From Clostridiales bacterium (GTDB lineage Bacteria > Bacillota > Clostridia > Christensenellales > Borkfalkiaceae): a stretch of 64,000 nt of DNA. Below the pieces are notes generated by a model that saw nothing but the letters and a program-made list of their open reading frames with translations, searched no databases and was not told the origin of the DNA. The position numbers and the translations under genes are program-made. The DNA is taken from contig SVIG01000001.1 of the NCBI GenBank assembly GCA_015071005.1, positions 1 through 64,000 on the forward strand. Direction: 5' to 3'. This document shows positions 9,089 to 18,515 of the stretch, piece after piece (position 1 is the stretch's first letter; each line of letters begins with the position of its first letter).

Positions 9089-9925
9089 ATGATCTATAAC
9101 GAACTCAAACAGCACGGGACGGAAGATTTCCCCTTCGAATTATACCGCGTAAACGCTCTGCATCCCAAGTATGAAATGGCATTCCATTGGCACAGCTCTC
9201 TAGAGCTGATCCGCGTATTAAAAGGCTCGCTTTCCCTTACGCTCGACAATCATACTCACGCCTTGCAAGCAGGCGATGTCGCGTTTATCAATAGCGAAAT
9301 CGTACACGGCGCAACCCCGAAAGACTGCGAATACGAATGTATCGTTTTCAATCTCGCCTTCCTAAAAACGGGCAACGCGCTTTGCGATCGTTTTATCGAC
9401 GACCTTTTGTCCCACACGTCCTATTTAACGGAATTTCCGAGCGATCAAGACGTACTCGCCCTTATCGAAAAACTCTTTATACAAATTCGTGACACGGCAA
9501 CGGGCACCCCTTTTAAGGTGATCGGACTTTTCCACAAGCTACTCGGTGAAATGCAGGCAAAAAATTTTTTCAACTCGCACCTGCCCCCCTCGTCCATGCA
9601 CGACGAGAAAAAAGTGGTCAAGCTGAAAACGGTCTTAAAATACATTCGCGAAAACTTCGCGACCGACATCACACTCGACGATATGTCGGCGGTGGCAGGA
9701 CTTTCCTGCAAATATTTTTGCAAGTTCTTTAAGGATATGACGGGTGCAACGCCCGTGAATTATCTCATGGCGTACCGCATTGAACGCGCCGCGCGAAAAC
9801 TGCTCGGTTCCGATTTATCCGTAACGAAAATCGCCTACGATTGCGGCTTTAACGATTTGAGCTATTTTATCAAAACCTTCAAAACCTTCAAAGGCGTTTC
9901 CCCCAAGGAATACCGTAAAAGATAA
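9089..9925 (+). CDS. AraC-family transcription regulator with cupin sensor domain
   Basis: A 278-residue regulator. The N-terminal cupin (about 1-140) contains the HWHSSLELIRVLKGS pattern typical of sugar-binding AraC_binding domains. The C-terminal AraC DNA-binding domain (about 175-278) has two helix-turn-helices, with YFIKTFKTFKGVSPKEYRK as the second. It is divergent from fucI over a 115-base shared control region. By that position it probably controls fucI in response to L-fucose or a related sugar; this is inference. The SD is GGTGG. Confidence 0.9.
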   Translation: MIYNELKQHGTEDFPFELYRVNALHPKYEMAFHWHSSLELIRVLKGSLSLTLDNHTHALQAGDVAFINSEIVHGATPKDCEYECIVFNLAFLKTGNALCDRFIDDLLSHTSYLTEFPSDQDVLALIEKLFIQIRDTATGTPFKVIGLFHKLLGEMQAKNFFNSHLPPSSMHDEKKVVKLKTVLKYIRENFATDITLDDMSAVAGLSCKYFCKFFKDMTGATPVNYLMAYRIERAARKLLGSDLSVTKIAYDCGFNDLSYFIKTFKTFKGVSPKEYRKR

Positions 9926-9938
9926 CCCCTATTTCCGC

Positions 9939-10271
9939 CTATTCTTCAAAGAAATCGGCGGATTTTTTATCACTTAAAAGATTCCGCAATTCCGTTTGCG
10001 CCGTAAACAGCTTTTTAATCGCATTTAGAAGCGTATGCGGATAAATTTTGTCAAAATTATGCACGTAATATAAAAGCTGAAGGTCCGTTCGATTCATTTC
10101 TTCGAACGTTTGTAATAGTGCCTTTCGTTTTTGCTTCAATTCTTCTACGCCCACGCTCTTCCCTTCTATCGGCGAAAAGGTTTTGATTGTCCTATCCATC
10201 TCTTGAAAATAATCTTTCAACCTCGGCGCTCCGCAAAAAAGTTCATTTATAGTAAATTGTTTTCTTTTCAT
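9939..10271 (-). CDS. hypothetical 110-residue protein paired with a divergent HTH gene
   Basis: I do not recognise the family. The product is soluble, charged and mostly helical by appearance, with a Lys/Glu-rich middle and no membrane segment or metal motif. It starts after AAGGAGT and has a perfect sigma-A promoter (10307-10335) that overlaps the control region of the HTH gene at 10369. Base use is more AT-rich than the flanking fucI and dnaJ genes. Position and layout suggest it is controlled by the neighbouring repressor-like HTH protein. It could be one half of a small regulatory, phage-derived or toxin-antitoxin-like pair; nothing in the sequence decides this. Confidence 0.7.
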   Translation of the reverse strand: MKRKQFTINELFCGAPRLKDYFQEMDRTIKTFSPIEGKSVGVEELKQKRKALLQTFEEMNRTDLQLLYYVHNFDKIYPHTLLNAIKKLFTAQTELRNLLSDKKSADFFEE

Positions 10272-10293
10272 GTTTTATTTTACTCCTTAAAAA

Positions 10294-10339
10294 AATTAGC
10301 AAACTAATTATAACATTAGTATACTAATTTGTCAATTAG
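10294..10339. promoter_or_regulatory. five phased operator half-sites between divergent genes
   Basis: Half-sites of CTAATT/AATTAG type begin at 10294, 10304, 10315, 10323 and 10334, roughly one helical turn apart. They form three overlapping inverted repeats: 10294-10309, the perfect 14-base palindrome ATTAGTATACTAAT at 10315-10328, and 10324-10339. They cover both promoters and are the likely binding site of the HTH protein encoded at 10369. Confidence 0.7.
10307..10335 (-). promoter_or_regulatory. consensus sigma-A promoter of the 9939-10271 gene
   Basis: Minus strand: TTGACA (10330-10335), 17 bases, TATAAT (10307-10312). The -35 box overlaps the plus-strand TTGTCA (10329-10334) used by the HTH gene. 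Confidence 0.8.
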
Positions 10340-10368
10340 TTTTTTAATATTTATGTTATAATAATTGT

Positions 10369-10578
10369 ATGAAAAATTTTGGCGTAAGATTAAAAGAATT
10401 AAGAAAAGAAAAAGGACTCTCTCAAAAAGCGTTAGCCCAGCAGTTAGGCTATAATCAATCTATGATTTGTTTTTGGGAAAATGGAGTAAATGAACCAACG
10501 GAAAGTGCAATTAGAAAAACCGCAATATTTTTTAACGTTTCCGCTGACTACCTTTTAGGCTTAACAGACGAATATTAA
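10369..10578 (+). CDS. small XRE-type HTH regulator, probably leaderless
   Basis: A 69-residue protein that is essentially one Xre/Cro HTH domain: the first helix region VRLKELRKEKGLSQKALAQQ, recognition region YNQSMICFWENGVNEP, and ending VSADYLLGLTDEY. There is no SD. TATAAT at 10357-10362 is followed by exactly six bases and the ATG, so the transcript probably starts at or next to the start codon. The operator array upstream suggests autorepression and control of the divergent gene. It is bounded downstream by a strong bidirectional terminator shared with dnaJ. Confidence 0.85.
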   Translation: MKNFGVRLKELRKEKGLSQKALAQQLGYNQSMICFWENGVNEPTESAIRKTAIFFNVSADYLLGLTDEY

Positions 10579-10612
10579 GCTTTCAACGCGTACATGTCCC
10601 TATTGAATAGAG

Positions 10613-10642
10613 AAAACCGCGGCTCGCAAGAGCCGCGGTTTT
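10613..10642. terminator. bidirectional terminator between the HTH gene and dnaJ
   Basis: A 13-bp stem AAAACCGCGGCTC (10613-10625) with a GCAA loop and its complement to 10642, with A/T runs on both sides. Confidence 0.9.
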
Positions 10643-10647
10643 ATTCT

Positions 10648-11790
10648 TTAATAAGGTTTTTTGCCGTACAATGCTTCTACGCTGTCTGCGTACCGTTTCA
10701 TACGGTCGCATTGTTTCATTTCGAAATCGTTATCCAGCTTTTCGATATGTTTCTTTTGTTCCTTGGAAAGCTTCGTGGGGATTTCCACCAAGACCTTGAT
10801 AATCAAGTTCCCCACTTCCCCTCTTGCCGAGCGGATACCCTTGCCGCGAATGGTAAATACCGTGCCGTTTTGCGTACCTTCGGGGATTGTGAAATCAATC
10901 GCGTCGTCCACAGTCGGCACTTTCACGACGCCGCCAAGCGCCGCCGTCTTAAAGGAAATGGGCAATTCCAACATAAGGTTGAAGCGGTCGCGCTTCAAAA
11001 TCTTATGCGGCTCTACGCGGAATACCACGATCAAATCGCCCGGCTGACCGCCGTTCGGCGCCGCTTGCCCCATGCCACGTTTTTTCATATAGCTATTGTT
11101 GTCCACGCCAGCGGGAATATCGAGCGTGACCGTCGTTTCCTTGCGTTGTGCGCCGCGACCTTTACAATCGGGACATTTTTCCTTAATCGTTCTACCGCTG
11201 CCGCCGCAATCAGGACAAGGCATTTGACGAATCGTGCGCCCAAACATGGTGTTTTGTACCTGTTGAATAATCCCCTTGCCTTGACACTTAGAACAAGTGC
11301 TGTATGCCGTACCGTCCTTTGCACCCGTACCGCGACAAGCCCCGCAAGGCTCGTTGCGCGTATACGAAAAGGTCTTTTTACAGCCCTTCGCCGCATCCAT
11401 AAAGGAAAGGGTCATTTCTCGCTGTATATCTTCGCCGACCGCCGATTGCTGCGCTCTTGCGCCGCCGCCAAAGCCACCGCCGAAAAAGCTGCTGAAAATA
11501 TCCGAAATATCTTCAAAACCGCCAAAGCCGCCTGCACCGCCGCCGAAACCGCCGAAGCCACCCATGCCAGGGTGCTCTAATTCGTAATCGTACGCCGCGC
11601 GTTTTTGCTGATCGGAAAGAGTCTCGTGCGCTTCGTTCACTTCCTTGAACTTTTCTGCCGCCACTTCATCCCCCTGATTTCTATCGGGATGATATTGCAT
11701 TGCAAGCTTTCTATACGCTTTTTTAATCTCGTCCGCGCTCGCTTTTTTGTCTACGCCAAGAATGTCGTAATAGTTCTTTTTATCTGCCAT
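10648..11790 (-). CDS. dnaJ: chaperone DnaJ
   Basis: A 380-residue type I Hsp40. The J domain carries HPD (MQYHPDRNQ), followed by a Gly/Phe-rich linker (about 75-115) and four CxxCxGxG-type repeats ([32 protein letters not shown]) that bind two zincs. Then come the two substrate-binding beta domains. It stimulates DnaK ATPase and delivers clients. It lies 99 bases downstream of dnaK, with SD AGGTG. A hairpin sits in the gap between them. Confidence 0.97.
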   Translation of the reverse strand: MADKKNYYDILGVDKKASADEIKKAYRKLAMQYHPDRNQGDEVAAEKFKEVNEAHETLSDQQKRAAYDYELEHPGMGGFGGFGGGAGGFGGFEDISDIFSSFFGGGFGGGARAQQSAVGEDIQREMTLSFMDAAKGCKKTFSYTRNEPCGACRGTGAKDGTAYSTCSKCQGKGIIQQVQNTMFGRTIRQMPCPDCGGSGRTIKEKCPDCKGRGAQRKETTVTLDIPAGVDNNSYMKKRGMGQAAPNGGQPGDLIVVFRVEPHKILKRDRFNLMLELPISFKTAALGGVVKVPTVDDAIDFTIPEGTQNGTVFTIRGKGIRSARGEVGNLIIKVLVEIPTKLSKEQKKHIEKLDNDFEMKQCDRMKRYADSVEALYGKKPY

Positions 11791-11865
11791 AACCGCACCT
11801 AAATAGCGTAATAGGGTTTGGTTTTACCCAAACCCGTCTACGTTGTCTTTTTGTTAATTTGCCCT

Positions 11866-11879
11866 ACCCGTGTACGGGT
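11866..11879 (-). other. small hairpin between dnaK and dnaJ
   Basis: ACCCG-TGTA-CGGGT, starting 10 bases past the dnaK stop, with no strong U-run. It may cause partial termination or protect the dnaK 3' end. The 17 bases 11868-11884 recur at 50391-50407. Confidence 0.45.
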
Positions 11880-11889
11880 TGAAACATCG

Positions 11890-13812
<1,923 letters not shown>

Positions 13813-13840
13813 TCAGCCCACAGGAAAACCCAAATGATAT

Positions 13841-13873
13841 AACAAGCCAAGCTTTTGAAGAGCTTGGCTTGTT
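13841..13873. terminator. hairpin between dnaK and the small membrane gene
   Basis: A 12-bp stem AACAAGCCAAGC (13841-13852) with 13862-13873. The U-runs are weak, so termination is probable rather than certain. Confidence 0.55.
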
Positions 13874-13874
13874 A

Positions 13875-14222
13875 TTAAATAATCATAAGCAACGTAATTA
13901 TATTCAATCCCAACACAACGTATGAACACACGCTAGAAAGAAAAATCCACATTTCCCAATTCCCTAATTTTTGTTTATTGACAAGATTTGCCACAAAAGA
14001 TGCAACCGCCGCAAAAAAACCAAAAACAATCCCTGCATATACCCAAAATTGAGAAAATGCAATTTCCCCCATTTCTATGTTCCCTATTATGTATCTGGTA
14101 TAACCTAGAAATAAAAAAACAAACGATAAGGCTATAAAAAATATACTTATCATTAACGTCACTTCTAATAAAAATCGTTTTCCCAAATAATTTTTATCTT
14201 TTTTTGCTTTTTTATTACTCAT
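13875..14222 (-). CDS. small three-helix membrane protein paired with a divergent HTH gene
   Basis: A 115-residue protein of unrecognised family. After a Lys-rich start (KKAKKDKN) there are three hydrophobic segments, at about 18-42, 58-82 and 92-115, the last running to the C-terminus. It is AT-rich compared with its neighbours. Its promoter (14230-14259) overlaps that of the divergent HTH gene at 14292 and is covered by a palindromic operator. The module sits between two hairpin terminators inside the dnaK-grpE region, which suggests a recent insertion. SD is weak. Confidence 0.7.
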   Translation of the reverse strand: MSNKKAKKDKNYLGKRFLLEVTLMISIFFIALSFVFLFLGYTRYIIGNIEMGEIAFSQFWVYAGIVFGFFAAVASFVANLVNKQKLGNWEMWIFLSSVCSYVVLGLNIITLLMII

Positions 14223-14229
14223 AAATAAT

Positions 14230-14259
14230 ATTATAAAGGCACAGTATGCCTTTTGTCAA
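14230..14259 (-). promoter_or_regulatory. sigma-A promoter of the small membrane gene
   Basis: Minus strand: TTGACA (14254-14259), 18 bases, TATAAT (14230-14235). The plus strand has TTGTCA at 14253-14258, so the two divergent genes share the -35 region. Confidence 0.75.
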
Positions 14260-14282
14260 GCAAAAAAGGCACAATATGCTAT
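14236..14282. promoter_or_regulatory. two operator copies between divergent genes
   Basis: AAGGCA-CAGTA-TGCCTT at 14236-14252 is a perfect-arm inverted repeat. AAGGCA-CAATA-TGCTAT at 14266-14282 is a weaker second copy 30 bases on (three helical turns). Copy 1 covers the space between the minus -10 and -35 boxes; copy 2 covers the plus -10. The likely ligand is the HTH protein at 14292. Confidence 0.65.
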
Positions 14283-14291
14283 TATTTAAGT

Positions 14292-14501
14292 ATGAATAGA
14301 GTAGAAGAAATCCATCAACGTTTATCCGAAGCAATCAGATACAGTTCTCTTTCGCAAAAGGAAATTGCAGAAAAACTCGGCATTAGTCCGTCAACCGTAA
14401 GCAAGTATACGCGCTTAAACGTATTCCCTGCTTTGGAAACTTTTGCAGAGCTTTGCGAAATTCTCGACGTTTCCGCTGACGACATTTTAGGGTTAAAATA
14501 A
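14292..14501 (+). CDS. small XRE-type HTH regulator, probably leaderless
   Basis: A 69-residue protein dominated by an HTH (LSQKEIAEKLGISPSTVSKY) and ending VSADDILGLK, like the regulator at 10369. A start 13 codons upstream is possible but lies inside the operator and lacks an SD. I prefer the ATG at 14292, where TATTAT (14280-14285) precedes the ATG by exactly six bases. It is probably autorepressing and controls the divergent membrane protein. The module layout copies that at 9939-10578. Confidence 0.8.
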   Translation: MNRVEEIHQRLSEAIRYSSLSQKEIAEKLGISPSTVSKYTRLNVFPALETFAELCEILDVSADDILGLK

Positions 14502-14513
14502 ATTTGATAAAAC

Positions 14514-14549
14514 AAATCGGCTTGGCGAAGTTCGCCAAGCCGATTTTTA
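14514..14549. terminator. bidirectional terminator between the HTH gene and the SDR gene
   Basis: A 16-bp stem AAATCGGCTTGGCGAA (14514-14529) with 14531-14546, flanked by T-rich sequence on both strands. Confidence 0.85.
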
Positions 14550-14562
14550 ATTTTTGATACGA

Positions 14563-15324
14563 TTACGGTCTTAAACCGCTGCCACCTTGCAAGGTGATGG
14601 TTTCGCCCGTCACGTATTTTGCCAAATCCGAGCAAAGGAATACGCACATGCCGCCGATATCTTCTTCAGGGTCGGCAAATCTACCCATCGGTACGGCTTT
14701 AATCGTTTGTTCGTAGCGGTCGGGATATTCTTCCTTGAATTTCTTCAAGCCTTCCGTCATCGCCAAAGGACAAATGACGTTTACGCGCACGCCGTCAGGA
14801 CCCCATTCCGTCGCCGCTACACGCGAAAGTCCGCGAATGCCTTCCTTCGCCGCCGCATAGGACGATTGCGCAACGCGCCCAAACAAACCCGCGCCGCTTG
14901 CAAAATTGACAACGCAGCCCTTCGTTTGTTTCAAGTACGGATACGCCTTTTGCATATAGAAGAAGGTCGCGTAAATACCCGAATAAATCGCAAGGTCAAG
15001 GTCTTCCTTCGTATGGTCGATAAGCATTTTGCCCGAAGCGGAAGCCTGCGCGTTATTTACTACCGCATCGATACGGCCGTATTTTTCCACCGTTTTGTCG
15101 ATTACGTTTTGGATTGCCGCTTCGTCCGCGCCGTCCGCCGCCACGCAAAGCACTTCACAGCCGTGCGCCGCTTCCAATTTTTCCTTCGCCGCCAAAAGCG
15201 TCGATTCCGTTCTACCCGTAATCACGAGCTTCGCGCCCGCTTTTGCAAACGCCGTCGAAAGCCCAAAACCAATACCTCTGCCGCCGCCCGTAATGATTAC
15301 CACTTTATCTTTCAAACTAATCAT
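14563..15324 (-). CDS. short-chain dehydrogenase/reductase
   Basis: A 253-residue classical SDR. The N-terminal Rossmann motif is GGGRGIGFG, with Thr/Arg downstream (VITGRTEST) suggesting NADP(H). The catalytic set is Ser in NFASGAG, and Tyr/Lys in SYAAAKEG. It ends TGETITLQGGSGLRP. It resembles FabG-type 3-ketoacyl reductases and glucose-dehydrogenase-like SDRs; the substrate cannot be told from sequence. ATG at 15324 follows AGGAGTG. It is monocistronic, with its own consensus promoter and terminator. Confidence 0.88.
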   Translation of the reverse strand: MISLKDKVVIITGGGRGIGFGLSTAFAKAGAKLVITGRTESTLLAAKEKLEAAHGCEVLCVAADGADEAAIQNVIDKTVEKYGRIDAVVNNAQASASGKMLIDHTKEDLDLAIYSGIYATFFYMQKAYPYLKQTKGCVVNFASGAGLFGRVAQSSYAAAKEGIRGLSRVAATEWGPDGVRVNVICPLAMTEGLKKFKEEYPDRYEQTIKAVPMGRFADPEEDIGGMCVFLCSDLAKYVTGETITLQGGSGLRP

Positions 15325-15367
15325 ATTTTTCACTCCTATTTTTGGCGGTTTTCCGCCTTTTTTCTAT

Positions 15368-15396
15368 ATTATATATAAAAATTCTTTACTTGTCAA
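15368..15396 (-). promoter_or_regulatory. consensus sigma-A promoter of the SDR gene
   Basis: Minus strand: TTGACA (15391-15396), 17 bases, TATAAT (15368-15373). Confidence 0.85.
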
Positions 15397-15418
15397 GATT
15401 CAATCCCAAAAAAATAAA

Positions 15419-15450
15419 AAAGACCCGAAATTTTTTTTCGAGCCTTTTCG
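15419..15450 (-). terminator. terminator of the zinc-ribbon membrane protein
   Basis: Minus strand: CTCGAAA / TTTCGGG stem with A-rich loop, then TCTTTTTT. Nearly identical in sequence to the grpE terminator at 15949-15980. Confidence 0.7.
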
Positions 15451-15458
15451 GTTAAAAC

Positions 15459-15866
15459 TTAAAGGAAAAATACGGGACAGAAGAAACTAAAAATCGAACC
15501 GATAAAGATAATCGTAGAAATATACTTCACTACAAGATCTTTTTGCTTGCTGGACTGTACAAAGCAAGTAATCCCAAAAGCAAGCGCCACCCAAGAAAAT
15601 ACCCAAGCCGCACCAAATTGACTTTCATCGTACAATTCATACGCGCTTTCACCGATGGTTGAAAGTCCCGAGAACATAAACAGCAAAACGGTAAAAATAA
15701 AGGATATGCTTAACGTCCCGAAAAGCTTCGCGCGTTTTTTCGCCTTCAATTCTTTTTGCTCAGCCGTTTCCGCGGGTTGTACTTCCATATTTTTTACAGG
15801 TACGCCACAATGCGGACAAATCACCGCTTCATCAAAAATTTCCTTACCACATTTACTACAAAACAT
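15459..15866 (-). CDS. zinc-ribbon membrane protein of unknown function
   Basis: A 135-residue protein. It opens with a zinc_ribbon_2 motif (CSKCGK...CPHCGV, Cys3/6 and Cys17/20), then a charged linker (ETAEQKELKAKKRAK) and three hydrophobic segments near 50-70, 84-103 and 113-133. This architecture is common in Firmicutes for small uncharacterised membrane proteins. It has its own promoter (15909-15936) and a terminator, so it is a single-gene unit set between grpE and the SDR gene. Confidence 0.75.
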   Translation of the reverse strand: MFCSKCGKEIFDEAVICPHCGVPVKNMEVQPAETAEQKELKAKKRAKLFGTLSISFIFTVLLFMFSGLSTIGESAYELYDESQFGAAWVFSWVALAFGITCFVQSSKQKDLVVKYISTIIFIGSIFSFFCPVFFL

Positions 15867-15908
15867 TTTCTTTTCTCCTTCGCATTTATAAACATTGTCG
15901 TTTTAATT

Positions 15909-15936
15909 ATTATAGCATATTCCGTGCGTATGTCAA
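15909..15936 (-). promoter_or_regulatory. sigma-A promoter of the zinc-ribbon gene
   Basis: Minus strand: TTGACA (15931-15936), 16 bases, TATAAT (15909-15914). Confidence 0.8.
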
Positions 15937-15948
15937 GAGTTAAAATAA

Positions 15949-15980
15949 AAAAGACCCGAAATTTTTTTCGAGTCTTTTTG
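15949..15980 (-). terminator. terminator of grpE
   Basis: Minus strand: GACTCGAAA / TTTCGGGTC stem (with G-U pairs) followed by TTTTTTA, seven bases beyond the grpE stop. A near copy lies at 15419-15450. Confidence 0.75.
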
Positions 15981-15986
15981 TTATCC

Positions 15987-16520
15987 TTATTGCGTGACGA
16001 TAACTTGCGCGTAGCGTAAAACCTTTTCGCCTTTTTTATAGCCCTTTACGTACACCTGCTTGACGATTCCGCTTTCTTCGCCGTCCGCGGCAGGCATCGC
16101 CATAATCGCTTCCATCGTATCCGCGTCAAAAGCTTGACCGATGGGATCGATTTCTTCCACGCCTTCCCCTTCGAGTACCTTCTTATAGGATTTCAAAATC
16201 ATATCCAAGCCTTGCTTGGTGTTCTCGTCCGAGCAAGCGCCCATCGCGCGTTCCAAGTTGTCCCCGATCGGGAAAAGGGAGGCGATTACGTCGTTTCTAC
16301 CCTCTTGGTATCTTTGTGCGGACTGATTTTGCGTGCGGCGGCGGTAGTTTTCGTATTCCGCTGTCACCGCGTACCATTTACGCTTATTTTCTTCCGCTTC
16401 GGCAAGCGCGGTTTCCAACTCTTCCTGCTTTTTATTGCACTTTTTCTTGGCGGTTTTTTCTTCTTTTTTCGTTTCTTGCGTTTCTTCGCAAACGTTTTCT
16501 ACTTTTTCTTCGTTTTCCAT
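15987..16520 (-). CDS. grpE: nucleotide exchange factor GrpE
   Basis: A 177-residue protein. The N-terminal third is a charged Glu/Lys-rich tail and long helix (coiled-coil dimer stem). The conserved core NYRRRTQNQ...VIASLFPIGDNLERAM leads to the C-terminal beta domain with YVKGYKKGEKVLRYAQVIV. It releases ADP from DnaK. It is not next to dnaK and not preceded by hrcA, unlike the standard hrcA-grpE-dnaK-dnaJ order. yhbY and obgE lie upstream. Confidence 0.95.
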   Translation of the reverse strand: MENEEKVENVCEETQETKKEEKTAKKKCNKKQEELETALAEAEENKRKWYAVTAEYENYRRRTQNQSAQRYQEGRNDVIASLFPIGDNLERAMGACSDENTKQGLDMILKSYKKVLEGEGVEEIDPIGQAFDADTMEAIMAMPAADGEESGIVKQVYVKGYKKGEKVLRYAQVIVTQ

Positions 16521-16589
16521 TTTTACGACCTCACACTGCGTTTTCGTTTTATTTATAACGCAAAACCAAGTTTCTTAAACACTTTTTTC

Positions 16590-16901
16590 TCAAACTTCCA
16601 AATGTGCAAACTTTTCGCGGCTGGAATAACGGTAAAAAATCGCTTTTCTACCGATAACGGTCACGCAAACCGCACCCAAAAGCTCGGCAACGTTTTCCGC
16701 AATCGCACGGGGAGTGTCTTCCGCGTTGTCCAAAACGGTCACCTTGACAAGCTCTTTCGCCTCCAAAGCGTCGGAAATCGTCTTCAAAAGATTGTCCGTA
16801 ATCCCGCCCTTGCCGATTTGGGTAATCGGGGAAAGGGTAGACGCTAACGAGCGGAGCTTGCTGCGTTGTTTGCTTGTAATATTTTCGTTGGTAATAATCA
16901 T
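16590..16901 (-). CDS. yhbY: CRM-domain RNA-binding protein YhbY
   Basis: A 103-residue protein made of one CRM (CRS1-YhbY) domain: SKQRSKLRSLAS at the start, QIGKGGITDNLL with the GxGG-type RNA-binding loop, and VIGRKAIFYR near the end. It associates with pre-50S particles. Its position near obgE is the common Firmicute arrangement. SD AAGGAA. Confidence 0.93.
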   Translation of the reverse strand: MIITNENITSKQRSKLRSLASTLSPITQIGKGGITDNLLKTISDALEAKELVKVTVLDNAEDTPRAIAENVAELLGAVCVTVIGRKAIFYRYSSREKFAHLEV

Positions 16902-17029
16902 AATTGCTGTTCCTTAAATAATTGAATGTAATTTTTATAAAGCCTTCCCAAAGCTCCTTCTTAAAATCCGATGCTCGAAGCAAGACGGGCTATCTTGAAA
17001 AACGTATGGAAAGACACTAAAGTTTGCCC

Positions 17030-17044
17030 GCCGAGGCCCTCGGC
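17030..17044 (-). terminator. hairpin at the obgE stop codon
   Basis: GCCGAG-GGC-CTCGGC on the minus strand, directly after the TAA. It lacks a clear U-run. The remaining ~130 bases to yhbY show no gene. Confidence 0.5.
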
Positions 17045-18325
17045 TTAAGGGATGAAATCGAATTCTACGTCGCCGATAGAAACCGTATCCCCTTCTTGAC
17101 AACCCATCTTCGTTAGTTCCTTGATGACGCCGCGAAGACGGAGTATTTTTTGGAAATACATCATGGAATCGGGATTATTCAAAACAACGTTACGGCAAAG
17201 CATATCCACCAAGCCGCCGACAACCACGTACACGCCCTCTTCGTCCTTGAAAATTTCGAAGCCCAAATCGTCGTTCGCCTTGTACTCGAATTCCTCTTCG
17301 ACGGGCACGGGTTCTACGGGCGGAAGCTCGTTGAGCACCGCAAAAATCCCTTCAATCAACTCTCTCGTGCCTTCGCCCGAAATCGCCGTTATGGGGAAAA
17401 TCTTGTATTTTCTGCCGTACTTTTTCTTAAACGCTTTTAAGTTCTCTTCCGCGCCGTACACGTCGCACTTGTTGCAAACAATGATTTGCGGACGGGAAGC
17501 AAGTTCTTCGCTAAACTCTTTGAGCTCGGCGTTGATTTTTTTGAAATCTTCAATCGGATCGCGGCCTTCACAGCCGGAAATATCGATCACGTGGCAAAGC
17601 ATACGCGTACGCTCGATATGGCGCAAGAAATCGTGCCCCAAGCCTGCGCCCTGCGCCGCACCCTCGATAAGACCGGGAATATCCGCCGCCACGAAGGATT
17701 TTTCATAATAGCGCACTACGCCCAGGTTGGGAGAAAGGGTCGTGAAATGGTAGTTAGCAATCTTCGGTCTTGCCGCCGAAATCTTGGAAAGCAAGGTACT
17801 CTTCCCCACGTTCGGGAACCCGACAAGCCCGACGTCGGCTATTACTTTCATTTCCAAAATAACGGTGTGCTGCTTCACCTTTTCGCCCTTTTGCGCGAAA
17901 TTCGGCGCGTGCCGTCTTGCCGTAGTAAAACGCACGTTCCCCTTGCCGCCGTTGCCGCCGCGCGCAACGAGTACTTCCTGCCCGTCCTCAAAGACGTCGC
18001 AAATCAGTCTGCCCGTTTCCTCGTCGCGGACAAGCGTACCCAAAGGCACTTTGATATATAAATTTTTCCCGCTCTTGCCAAAGCATTTGTTCGTCCCGCC
18101 GACTTCGCCGTTTTCCGCAAAATAGCGGGATTGAAAACGGAAAGGGAATAAGTCGTTCATATCCTTATCGCCGACGAAATACACGTCGCCGCCCTTACCA
18201 CCGTCGCCGCCGTCCGGTCCGCAGGCAGGCTTACCCTTGAACGCCTTGAAAGAGTTCATACCGTCGCCGCCGTCCCCAGCTCTTATGAGTATTTTCACTT
18301 TATCGGTAAATTCACCCGTAGCCAT
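17045..18325 (-). CDS. obgE: Obg family GTPase
   Basis: A 426-residue GTPase for late 50S assembly and stress control. It has the Gly-rich Obg fold (1-158, with CGPDGGDGGKGGD), the G domain (GFPNVGKST, DIPGLIEGA, NKCD) and a C-terminal OCT domain (about 340-426). The ATG at 18325 gives the usual MATGEFTDKVKI start after AGGAGA. Promoter at 18356-18384. No rpmA/rplU neighbours are present. Confidence 0.96.
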   Translation of the reverse strand: MATGEFTDKVKILIRAGDGGDGMNSFKAFKGKPACGPDGGDGGKGGDVYFVGDKDMNDLFPFRFQSRYFAENGEVGGTNKCFGKSGKNLYIKVPLGTLVRDEETGRLICDVFEDGQEVLVARGGNGGKGNVRFTTARRHAPNFAQKGEKVKQHTVILEMKVIADVGLVGFPNVGKSTLLSKISAARPKIANYHFTTLSPNLGVVRYYEKSFVAADIPGLIEGAAQGAGLGHDFLRHIERTRMLCHVIDISGCEGRDPIEDFKKINAELKEFSEELASRPQIIVCNKCDVYGAEENLKAFKKKYGRKYKIFPITAISGEGTRELIEGIFAVLNELPPVEPVPVEEEFEYKANDDLGFEIFKDEEGVYVVVGGLVDMLCRNVVLNNPDSMMYFQKILRLRGVIKELTKMGCQEGDTVSIGDVEFDFIP

Positions 18326-18355
18326 AGTTTTATGTCTCCTACTTGATTCCTGTTT

Positions 18356-18384
18356 AGTATAGCAAAAAAACAAAGAAAAATCAA
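18356..18384 (-). promoter_or_regulatory. sigma-A promoter of obgE
   Basis: Minus strand: TTGATT (18379-18384), 17 bases, TATACT (18356-18361). Confidence 0.75.
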
Positions 18385-18444
18385 TAAATTATGTGAGTGA
18401 TATGTAAAATTTTCGTTAAGCTTATCCCTTTCTTTCGTTTTCGG

Positions 18445-18473
18445 TTGACTTTCCTATCGCAAAATGATACAAT
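18445..18473 (+). promoter_or_regulatory. sigma-A promoter of the plus-strand membrane gene
   Basis: TTGACT (18445-18450), 17 bases, TACAAT (18468-18473), about 40 bases before the start codon. Confidence 0.75.
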
Positions 18474-18515
18474 TAGCATTGTATTGATTAACAGAACGGA
18501 TAAAGGAGTTTCACT

